The notes beneath the pieces were generated by a model that was not told the DNA's origin, did not search any database, and saw only the letters and a program-made list of their open reading frames with translations. A stretch of DNA of 64,000 nt from Haliotis asinina (taxonomy: Eukaryota > Mollusca > Gastropoda > Lepetellida > Haliotidae). The stretch covers positions 62,626,004-62,690,003 of the forward strand of contig NC_090280.1 of NCBI RefSeq assembly GCF_037392515.1, in the 5' to 3' direction. Of this stretch, positions 1 through 11,762 are shown one piece after another. The position numbers were made by a program, and so were the translations under genes. Position 1 is the first letter of the stretch; every line of letters begins with the position of its first letter.

Positions 1-97
1 GAATATATTCTCATGTAAAATAGTTTGCATATGCTCCGGCAGGTGGATGACTTTTGACAAGTGGTCAGAGATGAATAAATCCCTAGACTGACTACCC

Positions 98-103
98 AAA
101 AAA
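98..103 (-). terminator. Pol III T-run terminator of the tRNA unit (representative)
   Basis: Six A on the plus strand are T6 on the tRNA strand, 31-36 nt past the tRNA 3' end. Runs of four or more T end Pol III transcripts. Almost all units keep T6. Two units (near 525 and 2235) have it interrupted to T4, still adequate, and one (near 59097) has T5. Confidence 0.85.
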
Positions 104-116
104 TAGGGTCAGCCGC

Positions 117-133
117 CAGAGTCCTGCACTCTG
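117..133 (-). other. Hairpin abutting the tRNA 3' end (representative)
   Basis: On the minus strand the 17 nt directly after the discriminator base read CAGAGT-GCAGG-ACTCTG, a perfect 6-bp stem with a 5-nt loop. The same 17 bases were present in every unit I checked. It lies within the predicted 3' trailer, before the T6 run, and starts at the nucleotide where RNase Z would cut. Confidence 0.75.
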
Positions 134-206
134 TGCCGGAACCCGGGATTGAACCGGGGGCCTTTAGATCTTCAGTCTAACGCTCTCCCAACTGAGCTAT
201 TCCGGC
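134..206 (-). tRNA. tRNA-Phe(GAA) L1
   Basis: Reference copy of the array. 73 nt: acceptor GCCGGAA pairs with TTCCGGC, discriminator A73, D arm GCTC/GAGC, anticodon stem TTAGA/TCTAA with loop CTGAAGA (anticodon GAA), T arm CCCGG/CCGGG with loop TTCAATC. Box A (TAGCTCAGTTGG) and box B (GGTTCAATCC) fit the Pol III consensus. The phenylalanine identity bases G20, G34-A35-A36 and A73 are present. There is no intron, and CCA is not encoded, as usual in eukaryotes. Base numbering for the variant copies below follows this copy. Confidence 0.97.
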
Positions 207-221
207 CGACGAGCAAACCTG

Positions 222-244
222 TCGTTTCAAACGAACTGTATATA
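222..244 (-). promoter_or_regulatory. Upstream element of the tRNA unit: TATA-like box and palindrome (representative)
   Basis: Representative of every unit. On the plus strand TATATA lies at 239-244, which is 33-38 bp upstream of the minus-strand tRNA 5' end at 206. Next to it, 222-234 is TCGTTT-C-AAACGA, two perfect 6-bp arms around one base. Most tRNA genes rely on internal boxes alone, but TATA elements at this distance help TFIIIB placement in some tRNA and in all type 3 Pol III promoters. Across units the box occurs as three alleles: tgTATATAGAG, tgCATATAGAG and tgCATACAGAG. A regulatory role is inference. Confidence 0.5.
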
Positions 245-561
245 GAGCCAGCCAATTGTCTTGTGTCCAAATGAAGGCTGTGTTTTCATTTGAAATTGCT
301 TTGCAGACCACTGAACGTATATTCTTGTGTTGACCAGTCATTCGTCAGACAGGACAAGTCAAAAGTGACAGGGAAGTTTCAACTACATTTCCATGAACGT
401 CTAGAATCTCCACTGAAAAGGGGCTCATGAATATATTCTCATGTAAAATAGTTTGCATATGCTCCGGCAGGTGGATGACTTTTGACAAGTGGTCAGAGAT
501 GAATAAATTCCTAGACTGACTACCCATAAAATATGGTCAGCCGCCAGAGTCCTGCACTCTG

Positions 562-634
562 TGCCGGAACCCGGGATTGAACCGGGGGCCTTTAGATCTT
601 CAGTCTAACGCTCTCCCAACTGAGCTATTCCGGC
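562..634 (-). tRNA. tRNA-Phe(GAA) L2
   Basis: Consensus copy. Confidence 0.96.
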
Positions 635-989
635 CGACGAGCAAACCTGTCGTTTCAAACGAACTGCATATAGAGCCAGCCAATTGTCTTGTGTCCAAAT
701 GAAGGCTGTGTTTTCATTTGAAATTGCTTTGCAGACCACTGAACGTATATTCTTGTGCTGACCAGTCATTCGTCAGACAGGACAAGTCAAAAGTGACAGG
801 GAAGTTTCAACTACATTTCCATGAACGTCTAGAATCTCCACTGAAAAGGGGCTCATGAATATATTCTCATGTAAAATAGTTTGCATATGCTCCGGCAGGT
901 GGATGACTTTTGACAAGTGGTCAGAGATGAATAAATTCCTAGACTGACTACCCAAAAAATATGGTCAGCCGCCAGAGTCCTGCACTCTG

Positions 990-1062
990 TGCCGGAACCC
1001 GGGATTGAACCGGGGGCCTTTAGATCTTCAGTCTAACGCTCTCCCAACTGAGCTATTCCGGC
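990..1062 (-). tRNA. tRNA-Phe(GAA) L3
   Basis: Consensus copy. Confidence 0.96.
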
Positions 1063-1417
1063 CGACGAGCAAACCTGTCGTTTCAAACGAACTGTATATA
1101 GAGCCAGCCAATTGTCTTGTGTCCAAATGAAGGCTGTGTTTTCATTTGAAATTGCTTTGCAGACCACTGAACGTATATTCTTGTGTTGACCAGTCATTCG
1201 TCAGACAGGACAAGTCAAAAGTGACAGGGAAGTTTCAACTACATTTCCATGAACGTCTAGAATCTCCACTGAAAAGGGGCTCATGAATATATTCTCATGT
1301 AAAATAGTTTGCATATGCTCCGGCAGGTGGATGACTTTTGACAAGTGGTCAGAGATGAATAAATTCCTAGACTGACTACCCAAAAAATATGGTCAGCCGC
1401 CAGAGTCCTGCACTCTG

Positions 1418-1490
1418 TGCCGGAACCCGGGATTGAACCGGGGGCCTTTAGATCTTCAGTCTAACGCTCTCCCAACTGAGCTATTCCGGC
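1418..1490 (-). tRNA. tRNA-Phe(GAA) L4
   Basis: Consensus copy. Confidence 0.96.
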
Positions 1491-1845
1491 CGACGAGCAA
1501 ACCTGTCGTTTCAAACGAACTGCATATAGAGCCAGCCAATTGTCTTGTGTCCAAATGAAGGCTGTGTTTTCATTTGAAATTGCTTTGCAGACCACTGAAC
1601 GTATATTCTTGTGCTGACCAGTCATTCGTCAGACAGGACAAGTCAAAAGTGACAGGGAAGTTTCAACTACATTTCCATGAACGTCTAGAATCTCCACTGA
1701 AAAGGGGCTCATGAATATATTCTCATGTAAAATAGTTTGCATATGCTCCGGCAGGTGGATGACTTTTGACAAGTGGTCAGAGATGAATAAATCCCTAGAC
1801 TGACTACCCAAAAAATATGGTCAGCCGCCAGAGTCCTGCACTCTG

Positions 1846-1918
1846 TGCCGGAACCCGGGATTGAACCGGGGGCCTTTAGATCTTCAGTCTAACGCTCTCC
1901 CAACTGAGCTATTCCGGC
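1846..1918 (-). tRNA. tRNA-Phe(GAA) L5
   Basis: Consensus copy. Confidence 0.96.
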
Positions 1919-2273
1919 CGACGAGCAAACCTGTCGTTTCAAACGAACTGTATATAGAGCCAGCCAATTGTCTTGTGTCCAAATGAAGGCTGTGTTTTCA
2001 TTTGAAATTGCTTTGCAGACCACTGAACGTATATTCTTGTGTTGACCAGTCATTCGTCAGACAGGACAAGTCAAAAGTGACAGGGAAGTTTCAACTACAT
2101 TTCCATGAACGTCTAGAATCTCCACTGAAAAGGGGCTCATGAATATATTCTCATGTAAAATAGTTTGCATATGCTCCGGCAGGTGGATGACTTTTGACAA
2201 GTGGTCAGAGATGAATAAATTCCTAGACTGACTACCCATAAAATATGGTCAGCCGCCAGAGTCCTGCACTCTG

Positions 2274-2346
2274 TGCCGGAACCCGGGATTGAACCGGGGG
2301 CCTTTAGATCTTCAGTCTAACGCTCTCCCAACTGAGCTATTCCGGC
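2274..2346 (-). tRNA. tRNA-Phe(GAA) L6
   Basis: Consensus copy. Confidence 0.96.
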
Positions 2347-2701
2347 CGACGAGCAAACCTGTCGTTTCAAACGAACTGCATATAGAGCCAGCCAATTGTC
2401 TTGTGTCCAAATGAAGGCTGTGTTTTCATTTGAAATTGCTTTGCAGACCACTGAACGTATATTCTTGTGCTGACCAGTCATTCGTCAGACAGGACAAGTC
2501 AAAAGTGACAGGGAAGTTTCAACTACATTTCCATGAACGTCTAGAATCTCCACTGAAAAGGGGCTCATGAATATATTCTCATGTAAAATAGTTTGCATAT
2601 GCTCCGGCAGGTGGATGACTTTTGACAAGTGGTCAGAGATGAATAAATTCCTAGACTGACTACCCAAAAAATATGGTCAGCCGCCAGAGTCCTGCACTCT
2701 G

Positions 2702-2774
2702 TGCCGGAACCCGGGATTGAACCGGGGGCCTTTAGATCTTCAGTCTAACGCTCTCCCAACTGAGCTATTCCGGC
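2702..2774 (-). tRNA. tRNA-Phe(GAA) L7
   Basis: Consensus copy. Confidence 0.96.
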
Positions 2775-3129
2775 CGACGAGCAAACCTGTCGTTTCAAAC
2801 GAACTGTATATAGAGCCAGCCAATTGTCTTGTGTCCAAATGAAGGCTGTGTTTTCATTTGAAATTGCTTTGCAGACCACTGAACGTATATTCTTGTGCTG
2901 ACCAGTCATTCGTCAGACAGGACAAGTCAAAAGTGACAGGGAAGTTTCAACTACATTTCCATGAACGTCTAGAATCTCCACTGAAAAGGGGCTCATGAAT
3001 ATATTCTCATGTAAAATAGTTTGCATATGCTCCGGCAGGTGGATGACTTTTGACAAGTGGTCAGAGATGAATAAATCCCTAGACTGACTACCCAAAAAAT
3101 ATGGTCAGCCGCCAGAGTCCTGCACTCTG

Positions 3130-3202
3130 TGCCGGAACCCGGGATTGAACCGGGGGCCTTTAGATCTTCAGTCTAACGCTCTCCCAACTGAGCTATTCCG
3201 GC
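3130..3202 (-). tRNA. tRNA-Phe(GAA) L8
   Basis: Consensus copy. Confidence 0.96.
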
Positions 3203-3557
3203 CGACGAGCAAACCTGTCGTTTCAAACGAACTGTATATAGAGCCAGCCAATTGTCTTGTGTCCAAATGAAGGCTGTGTTTTCATTTGAAATTGCTTTGC
3301 AGACCACTGAACGTATATTCTTGTGTTGACCAGTCATTCGTCAGACAGGACAAGTCAAAAGTGACAGGGAAGTTTCAACTACATTTCCATGAACGTCTAG
3401 AATCTCCACTGAAAAGGGGCTCATGAATATATTCTCATGTAAAATAGTTTGCATATGCTCCGGCAGGTGGATGACTTTTGACAAGTGGTCAGAGATGAAT
3501 AAATTCCTAGACTGACTACCCAAAAAATATGGTCAGCCGCCAGAGTCCTGCACTCTG

Positions 3558-3630
3558 TGCCGGAACCCGGGATTGAACCGGGGGCCTTTAGATCTTCAGT
3601 CTAACGCTCTCCCAACTGAGCTATTCCGGC
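3558..3630 (-). tRNA. tRNA-Phe(GAA) L9
   Basis: Consensus copy. Confidence 0.96.
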
Positions 3631-3985
3631 CGACGAGCAAACCTGTCGTTTCAAACGAACTGCATATAGAGCCAGCCAATTGTCTTGTGTCCAAATGAAG
3701 GCTGTGTTTTCATTTGAAATTGCTTTGCAGACCACTGAACGTATATTCTTGTGCTGACCAGTCATTCGTCAGACAGGACAAGTCAAAAGTGACAGGGAAG
3801 TTTCAACTACATTTCCATGAACGTCTAGAATCTCCACTGAAAAGGGGCTCATGAATATATTCTCATGTAAAATAGTTTGCATATGCTCCGGCAGGTGGAT
3901 GACTTTTGACAAGTGGTCAGAGATGAATAAATCCCTAGACTGACTACCCAAAAAATATGGTCAGCCGCCAGAGTCCTGCACTCTG

Positions 3986-4058
3986 TGCCGGAACCCGGGA
4001 TTGAACCGGGGGCCTTTAGATCTTCAGTCTAACGCTCTCCCAACTGAGCTATTCCGGC
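3986..4058 (-). tRNA. tRNA-Phe(GAA) L10
   Basis: Consensus copy. Confidence 0.96.
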
Positions 4059-4413
4059 CGACGAGCAAACCTGTCGTTTCAAACGAACTGTATATAGAGC
4101 CAGCCAATTGTCTTGTGTCCAAATGAAGGCTGTGTTTTCATTTGAAATTGCTTTGCAGACCACTGAACGTATATTCTTGTGTTGACCAGTCATTCGTCAG
4201 ACAGGACAAGTCAAAAGTGACAGGGAAGTTTCAACTACATTTCCATGAACGTCTAGAATCTCCACTGAAAAGGGGCTCATGAATATATTCTCATGTAAAA
4301 TAGTTTGCATATGCTCCGGCAGGTGGATGACTTTTGACAAGTGGTCAGAGATGAATAAATTCCTAGACTGACTACCCAAAAAATATGGTCAGCCGCCAGA
4401 GTCCTGCACTCTG

Positions 4414-4486
4414 TGCCGGAACCCGGGATTGAACCGGGGGCCTTTAGATCTTCAGTCTAACGCTCTCCCAACTGAGCTATTCCGGC
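4414..4486 (-). tRNA. tRNA-Phe(GAA) L11
   Basis: Consensus copy. Confidence 0.96.
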
Positions 4487-4841
4487 CGACGAGCAAACCT
4501 GTCGTTTCAAACGAACTGTATATAGAGCCAGCCAATTGTCTTGTGTCGAAATGAAGGCTGTGTTTTCATTTGAAATTGCTTTGCAGACCACTGAACGTAT
4601 ATTCTTGTGCTGACCAGTCATTCGTCAGACAGGACAAGTCAAAAGTGACAGGGAAGTTTCAACTACATTTCCATGAACGTCTAGAATCTCCACTGAAAAG
4701 GGGCTCATGAATATATTCTCATGTAAAATAGTTTGCATATGCTCCGGCAGGTGGATGACTTTTGACAAGTGGTCAGAGATGAATAAATCCCTAGACTGAC
4801 TACCCAAAAAATATGGTCAGCCGCCAGAGTCCTGCACTCTG

Positions 4842-4914
4842 TGCCGGAACCCGGGATTGAACCGGGGGCCTTTAGATCTTCAGTCTAACGCTCTCCCAAC
4901 TGAGCTATTCCGGC
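4842..4914 (-). tRNA. tRNA-Phe(GAA) L12
   Basis: Consensus copy. Confidence 0.96.
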
Positions 4915-5269
4915 CGACGAGCAAACCTGTCGTTTCAAACGAACTGTATATAGAGCCAGCCAATTGTCTTGTGTCCAAATGAAGGCTGTGTTTTCATTTG
5001 AAATTGCTTTGCAGACCACTGAACGTATATTCTTGTGCTGACCAGTCATTCGTCAGACAGGACAAGTCAAAAGTGACAGGGAAGTTTCAACTACATTTCC
5101 ATGAACGTCTAGAATCTCCACTGAAAAGGGGCTCATGAATATATTCTCATGTAAAATAGTTTGCATATGCTCCGGCAGGTGGATGACTTTTGACAAGTGG
5201 TCAGAGATGAATAAATCCCTAGACTGACTACCCAAAAAATATGGTCAGCCGCCAGAGTCCTGCACTCTG

Positions 5270-5342
5270 TGCCGGAACCCGGGATTGAACCGGGGGCCTT
5301 TAGATCTTCAGTCTAACGCTCTCCCAACTGAGCTATTCCGGC
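5270..5342 (-). tRNA. tRNA-Phe(GAA) L13
   Basis: Consensus copy. Confidence 0.96.
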
Positions 5343-5697
5343 CGACGAGCAAACCTGTCGTTTCAAACGAACTGTATATAGAGCCAGCCAATTGTCTTGT
5401 GTCCAAATGAAGGCTGTGTTTTCATTTGAAATTGCTTTGCAGACCACTGAACGTATATTCTTGTGTTGACCAGTCATTCGTCAGACAGGACAAGTCAAAA
5501 GTGACAGGAAAGTTTCAACTACATTTCCATGAACGTCTAGAATCTCCACTGAAAAGGGGCTCATGAATATATTCTCATGTAAAATAGTTTGCATATGCTC
5601 CGGCAGGTGGATGACTTTTGACAAGTGGTCAGAGATGAATAAATCCCTAGACTGACTACCCAAAAAATATGGTCAGCCGCCAGAGTCCTGCACTCTG

Positions 5698-5770
5698 TGC
5701 CGGAACCCGGGATTGAACCGGGGGCCTTTAGATCTTCAGTCTAACGCTCTCCCAACTGAGCTATTCCGGC
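5698..5770 (-). tRNA. tRNA-Phe(GAA) L14
   Basis: Consensus copy. Confidence 0.96.
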
Positions 5771-6125
5771 CGACGAGCAAACCTGTCGTTTCAAACGAAC
5801 TGTATATAGAGCCAGCCAATTGTCTTGTGTCCAAATGAAGGCTGTGTTTTCATTTGAAATTGCTTTGCAGACCACTGAACGTATATTCTTGTGTTGACCA
5901 GTCATTCGTCAGACAGGACAAGTCAAAAGTGACAGGGAAGTTTCAACTACATTTCCATGAACGTCTAGAATCTCCACTGAAAAGGGGCTCATGAATATAT
6001 TCTCATGTAAAATAGTTTGCATATGCTCCGGCAGGTGGATGACTTTTGACAAGTGGTCAGAGATGAATAAATTCCTAGACTGACTACCCAAAAAATATGG
6101 TCAGCCGCCAGAGTCCTGCACTCTG

Positions 6126-6198
6126 TGCCGGAACCCGGGATTGAACCGGGGGCCTTTAGATCTTCAGTCTAACGCTCTCCCAACTGAGCTATTCCGGC
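6126..6198 (-). tRNA. tRNA-Phe(GAA) L15
   Basis: Consensus copy. Confidence 0.96.
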
Positions 6199-6553
6199 CG
6201 ACGAGCAAACCTGTCGTTTCAAACGAACTGCATATAGAGCCAGCCAATTGTCTTGTGTCCAAATGAAGGCTGTGTTTTCATTTGAAATTGCTTTGCAGAC
6301 CACTGAACGTATATTCTTGTGCTGACCAGTCATTCGTCAGACAGGACAAGTCAAAAGTGACAGGGAAGTTTCAACTACATTTCCATGAACGTCTAGAATC
6401 TCCACTGAAAAGGGGCTCATGAATATATTCTCATGTAAAATAGTTTGCATATGCTCCGGCAGGTGGATGACTTTTGACAAGTGGTCAGAGATGAATAAAT
6501 TCCTAGAGTGACTACACAAAAAATAGGGTCAGCCGCCAGAGTCCTGCACTCTG

Positions 6554-6626
6554 TGCCGGAACCCGGGATTGAACCGGGGGCCTTTAGATCTTCAGTCTAA
6601 CGCTCTCCCAACTGAGCTATTCCGGC
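6554..6626 (-). tRNA. tRNA-Phe(GAA) L16
   Basis: Consensus copy. Confidence 0.96.
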
Positions 6627-6981
6627 CGACGAGCAAACCTGTCGTTTCAAACGAACTGTATATAGAGCCAGCCAATTGTCTTGTGTCCAAATGAAGGCTG
6701 TGTTTTCATTTGAAATTGCTTTGCAGACCACTGAACGTATATTCTTGTGTTGACCAGTCATTCGTCAGACAGGACAAGTCAAAAGTGACAGGGAAGTTTC
6801 AACTACATTTCCATGAACGTCTAGAATCTCCACTGAAAAGGGGCTCATGAATATATTCTCATGTAAAATAGTTTGCATATGCTCCGGCAGGTGGATGACT
6901 TTTGACAAGTGGTCAGAGATGAATAAATTCCTAGACTGACTACCCAAAAAATAGGGTCAGCCGCCAGAGTCCTGCACTCTG

Positions 6982-7054
6982 TGCCAGAACCTGGGATTGA
7001 ACCGGGGGCCTTTAGATCTTCAGTCTAACGCTCTCCCAACTGAGCTATTCCGGC
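6982..7054 (-). tRNA. tRNA-Phe(GAA) L17, two substitutions
   Basis: G63A gives a C-A mismatch in the T stem and C69T turns acceptor pair 4-69 into G-U. This combination was seen in no other copy. Confidence 0.9.
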
Positions 7055-7409
7055 CGACGAGCAAACCTGTCGTTTCAAACGAACTGTATATAGAGCCAGC
7101 CAATTGTCTTGTGTCCAAATGAAGGCTGTGTTTTCATTTGAAATTGCTTTGCAGACCACTGAACGTATATTCTTGTGCTGACCAGTCATTCGTCAGACAG
7201 GACAAGTCAAAAGTGACAGGGAAGTTTCAACTACATTTCCATGAACGTCTAGAATCTCCACTGAAAAGGGGCTCATGAATATATTCTCATGTAAAATAGT
7301 TTGCATATGCTCCGGCAGGTGGATGACTTTTGACAAGTGGTCAGAGATGAATAAATTCCTAGACTGACTACCCAAAAAATATGGTCAGCCGCCAGAGTCC
7401 TGCACTCTG

Positions 7410-7482
7410 TGCCGGAACCCGGGATTGAACCGGGGGCCTTTAGATCTTCAGTCTAACGCTCTCCCAACTGAGCTATTCCGGC
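7410..7482 (-). tRNA. tRNA-Phe(GAA) L18
   Basis: Consensus copy. Confidence 0.96.
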
Positions 7483-7837
7483 CGACGAGCAAACCTGTCG
7501 TTTCAAACGAACTGTATATAGAGCCAGCCAATTGTCTTGTGTCCAAATGAAGGCAGTGTTTTCATTTGAAATTGCTTTGCAGACCACTGAACGTATATTC
7601 TTGTGTTGACCAGTCATTCGTCAGACAGGACAAGTCAAAAGTGACAGGGAAGTTTCAACTACATTTCCATGAACGTCTAGAATCTCCACTGAAAAGGGGC
7701 TCATGAATATATTCTCATGTAAAATAGTTTGCATATGCTCCGGCAGGTGGATGACTTTTGACAAGTGGTCAGAGATGAATAAATTCCTAGACTGACTACC
7801 CAAAAAATATGGTCAGCCGCCAGAGTCCTGCACTCTG

Positions 7838-7910
7838 TGCCGGAACCCGGGATTGAACCGGGGGCCTTTAGATCTTCAGTCTAACGCTCTCCCAACTGAG
7901 CTATTCCGGC
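7838..7910 (-). tRNA. tRNA-Phe(GAA) L19
   Basis: Consensus copy. Confidence 0.96.
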
Positions 7911-8265
7911 CGACGAGCAAACCTGTCGTTTCAAACGAACTGCATATAGAGCCAGCCAATTGTCTTGTGTCCAAATGAAGGCTGTGTTTTCATTTGAAAT
8001 TGCTTTGCAGACCACTGAACGTATATTCTTGTGCTGACCAGTCATTCGTCAGACAGGACAAGTCAAAAGTGACAGGGAAGTTTCAACTACATTTCCATGA
8101 ACGTCTAGAATCTCCACTGAAAAGGGGCTCATGAATATATTCTCATGTAAAATAGTTTGCATATGCTCCGGCAGGTGGATGACTTTTGACAAGTGGTCAG
8201 AGATGAATAAATTCCTAGAGTGACTACACAAAAAATATGGTCAGCCGCCAGAGTCCTGCACTCTG

Positions 8266-8338
8266 TGCCGGAACCCGGGATTGAACCGGGGGCCTTTAGA
8301 TCTTCAGTCTAACGCTCTCCCAACTGAGCTATTCCGGC
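8266..8338 (-). tRNA. tRNA-Phe(GAA) L20
   Basis: Consensus copy. Confidence 0.96.
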
Positions 8339-8693
8339 CGACGAGCAAACCTGTCGTTTCAAACGAACTGTATATAGAGCCAGCCAATTGTCTTGTGTCC
8401 AAATGAAGGCTGTGTTTTCATTTGAAATTGCTTTGCAGACCACTGAACGTATATTCTTGTGTTGACCAGTCATTCGTCAGACAGGACAAGTCAAAAGTGA
8501 CAGGGAAGTTTCAACTACATTTCCATGAACGTCTAGAATCTCCACTGAAAAGGGGCTCATGAATATATTCTCATGTAAAATAGTTTGCATATGCTCCGGC
8601 AGGTGGATGACTTTTGACAAGTGGTCAGAGATGAATAAATCCCTAGACTGACTACCCAAAAAATATGGTCAGCCGCCAGAGTCCTGCACTCTG

Positions 8694-8766
8694 TGCCGGA
8701 ACCCGGGATTGAACCGGGGGCCTTTAGATCTTCAGTCTAACGCTCTCCCAACTGAGCTATTCCGGC
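8694..8766 (-). tRNA. tRNA-Phe(GAA) L21
   Basis: Consensus copy. Confidence 0.96.
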
Positions 8767-9121
8767 CGACGAGCAAACCTGTCGTTTCAAACGAACTGTA
8801 TATAGAGCCAGCCAATTGTCTTGTGTCCAAATGAAGGCTGTGTTTTCATTTGAAATTGCTTTGCAGACCACTGAACGTATATTCTTGTGCTGACCAGTCA
8901 TTCGTCAGACAGGACAAGTCAAAAGTGACAGGGAAGTTTCAACTACATTTCCATGAACGTCTAGAATCTCCACTGAAAAGGGGCTCATGAATATATTCTC
9001 ATGTAAAATAGTTTGCATATGCTCCGGCAGGTGGATGACTTTTGACAAGTGGTCAGAGATGAATAAATCCCTAGACTGACTACCCAAAAAATATGGTCAG
9101 CCGCCAGAGTCCTGCACTCTG

Positions 9122-9194
9122 TGCCGGAACCCGGGATTGAACCGGGGGCCTTTAGATCTTCAGTCTAACGCTCTCCCAACTGAGCTATTCCGGC
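9122..9194 (-). tRNA. tRNA-Phe(GAA) L22
   Basis: Consensus copy. Confidence 0.96.
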
Positions 9195-9549
9195 CGACGA
9201 GCAAACCTGTCGTTTCAAACGAACTGTATATAGAGCCAGCCAATTGTCTTGTGTCCAAATGAAGGCTGTGTTTTCACTTGAAATTGCTTTGCAGACCACT
9301 GAACGTATATTCTTGTGTTGACCAGTCATTCGTCAGACAGGACAAGTCAAAAGTGACAGGGAAGTTTCAACTACATTTCCATGAACGTCTAGAATCTCCA
9401 CTGAAAAGGGGCTCATGAATATATTCTCATGTAAAATAGTTTGCATATGCTCCGGCAGGTGGATGACTTTTGACAAGTGGTCAGAGATGAATAAATTCCT
9501 AGACTGACTACCCAAAAAATATGGTCAGCCGCCAGAGTCCTGCACTCTG

Positions 9550-9622
9550 TGCCGGAACCCGGGATTGAACCGGGGGCCTTTAGATCTTCAGTCTAACGCT
9601 CTCCCAACTGAGCGATTCCGGC
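9550..9622 (-). tRNA. tRNA-Phe(GAA) L23, A9C
   Basis: A9C variant, at the usual purine position between acceptor and D stems. Confidence 0.94.
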
Positions 9623-9977
9623 CGACGAGCAAACCTGTCGTTTCAAACGAACTGTATATAGAGCCAGCCAATTGTCTTGTGTCCAAATGAAGGCTGTGTT
9701 TTCATTTGAAATTGCTTTGCAGACCACTGAACGTATATTCTTGTGTTGACCAGTCATTCGTCAGACAGGACAAGTCAAAAGTGACAGGGAAGTTTCAACT
9801 ACATTTCCATGAACGTCTAGAATCTCCACTGAAAAGGGGCTCATGAATATATTCTCATGTAAAATAGTTTGCATATGCTCCGGCAGGTGGATGACTTTTG
9901 ACAAGTGGTCAGAGATGAATAAATCCCTAGACTGACTACCCAAAAAATATGGTCAGCCGCCAGAGTCCTGCACTCTG

Positions 9978-10050
9978 TGCCGGAACCCGGGATTGAACCG
10001 GGGGCCTTTAGATCTTCAGTCTAACGCTCTCCCAACTGAGCTATTCCGGC
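9978..10050 (-). tRNA. tRNA-Phe(GAA) L24
   Basis: Consensus copy. Confidence 0.96.
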
Positions 10051-10405
10051 CGACGAGCAAACCTGTCGTTTCAAACGAACTGTATATAGAGCCAGCCAAT
10101 TGTCTTGTGTCCAAATGAAGGCTGTGTTTTCATTTGAAATTGCTTTGCAGACCACTGAACGTATATTCTTGTGCTGACCAGTCATTCGTCAGACAGGACA
10201 AGTCAAAAGTGACAGGGAAGTTTCAACTACATTTCCATGAACGTCTAGAATCTCCACTGAAAAGGGGCTCATGAATATATTCTCATGTAAAATAGTTTGC
10301 ATATGCTCCGGCAAGTGGATGACTTTTGACAAGTGGTCAGAGATGAATAAATCCCTAGACTGACTACCCAAAAAATATGGTCAGCCGCCAGAGTCCTGCA
10401 CTCTG

Positions 10406-10478
10406 TGCCGGAACCCGGGATTGAACCGGGGGCCTTTAGATCTTCAGTCTAACGCTCTCCCAACTGAGCTATTCCGGC
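10406..10478 (-). tRNA. tRNA-Phe(GAA) L25
   Basis: Consensus copy. Confidence 0.96.
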
Positions 10479-10833
10479 CGACGAGCAAACCTGTCGTTTC
10501 AAACGAACTGTATATAGAGCCAGCCAATTGTCTTGTGTCCAAATGAAGGCTGTGTTTTCACTTGAAATTGCTTTGCAGACCACTGAACGTATATTCTTGT
10601 GTTGACCAGTCATTCGTCAGACAGGACAAGTCAAAAGTGACAGGGAAGTTTCAACTACATTTCCATGAACGTCTAGAATCTCCACTGAAAAGGGGCTCAT
10701 GAATATATTCTCATGTAAAATAGTTTGCATATGCTCCGGCAGGTGGATGACTTTTGACAAGTGGTCAGAGATGAATAAATTCCTAGACTGACTACCCAAA
10801 AAATATGGTCAGCCGCCAGAGTCCTGCACTCTG

Positions 10834-10906
10834 TGCCGGAACCCGGGATTGAACCGGGGGCCTTTAGATCTTCAGTCTAACGCTCTCCCAACTGAGCGAT
10901 TCCGGC
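10834..10906 (-). tRNA. tRNA-Phe(GAA) L26, A9C
   Basis: A9C variant. Confidence 0.94.
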
Positions 10907-11261
10907 CGACGAGCAAACCTGTCGTTTCAAACGAACTGTATATAGAGCCAGCCAATTGTCTTGTGTCCAAATGAAGGCTGTGTTTTCATTTGAAATTGCT
11001 TTGCAGACCACTGAACGTATATTCTTGTGCTGACCAGTCATTCGTCAGACAGGACAAGTCAAAAGTGACAGGGAAGTTTCAACTACATTTCCATGAACGT
11101 CTAGAATCTCCACTGAAAAGGGGCTCATGAATATATTCTCATGTAAAATAGTTTGCATATGCTCCGGCAGGTGGATGACTTTTGACAAGTGGTCAGAGAT
11201 GAATAAATTCCTAGACTGACTACCCAAAAAATAGGGTCAGCCGCCAGAGTCCTGCACTCTG

Positions 11262-11334
11262 TGCCGGAACCCGGGATTGAACCGGGGGCCTTTAGATCTT
11301 CAGTCTAACGCTCTCCCAACTGAGCTATTCCGGC
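11262..11334 (-). tRNA. tRNA-Phe(GAA) L27
   Basis: Consensus tRNA; the base just 5' of it is T instead of G, shared with L37. Confidence 0.96.
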
Positions 11335-11689
11335 AGACGAGCAAACCTGTCGTTTCAAACGAACTGTATATAGAGCCAGCCAATTGTCTTGTGTCCAAAT
11401 GAAGGCTGTGTTTTCATTTGAAATTGCTTTGCAGACCACTGAACGTATATTCTTGTGCTGACCAGTCATTCGTCAGACAGGACAAGTCAAAAGTGACAGG
11501 GAAGTTTCAACTACATTTCCATGAACGTCTAGAATCTCCACTGAAAAGGGGCTCATGAATATATTCTCATGTAAAATAGTTTGCATATGCTCCGGCAGGT
11601 GGATGACTTTTGACAAGTGGTCAGAGATGAATAAATTCCTAGACTGACTACCCAAAAAATATGGTCAGCCGCCAGAGTCCTGCACTCTG

Positions 11690-11762
11690 TGCCGGAACCC
11701 GGGATTGAACCGGGGGCCTTTAGATCTTCAGTCTAACGCTCTCCCAACTGAGCGATTCCGGC
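11690..11762 (-). tRNA. tRNA-Phe(GAA) L28, A9C
   Basis: A9C variant with a 5' flank change shared with L38. Confidence 0.94.

Noticed and set aside
345-527. A 60-codon open frame on the minus strand repeated in nearly every unit
   Set aside because: In almost all units it begins with TTG, not ATG; the two ATG versions come from a chance substitution. It lies downstream of the tRNA terminator in spacer DNA, and its conservation simply follows that of the whole unit.
207-561. Possible 5S, U6 or other small RNA gene in the spacer
   Set aside because: No recognisable 5S or U6 sequence or secondary structure on either strand; only promoter-like elements and short inverted repeats.
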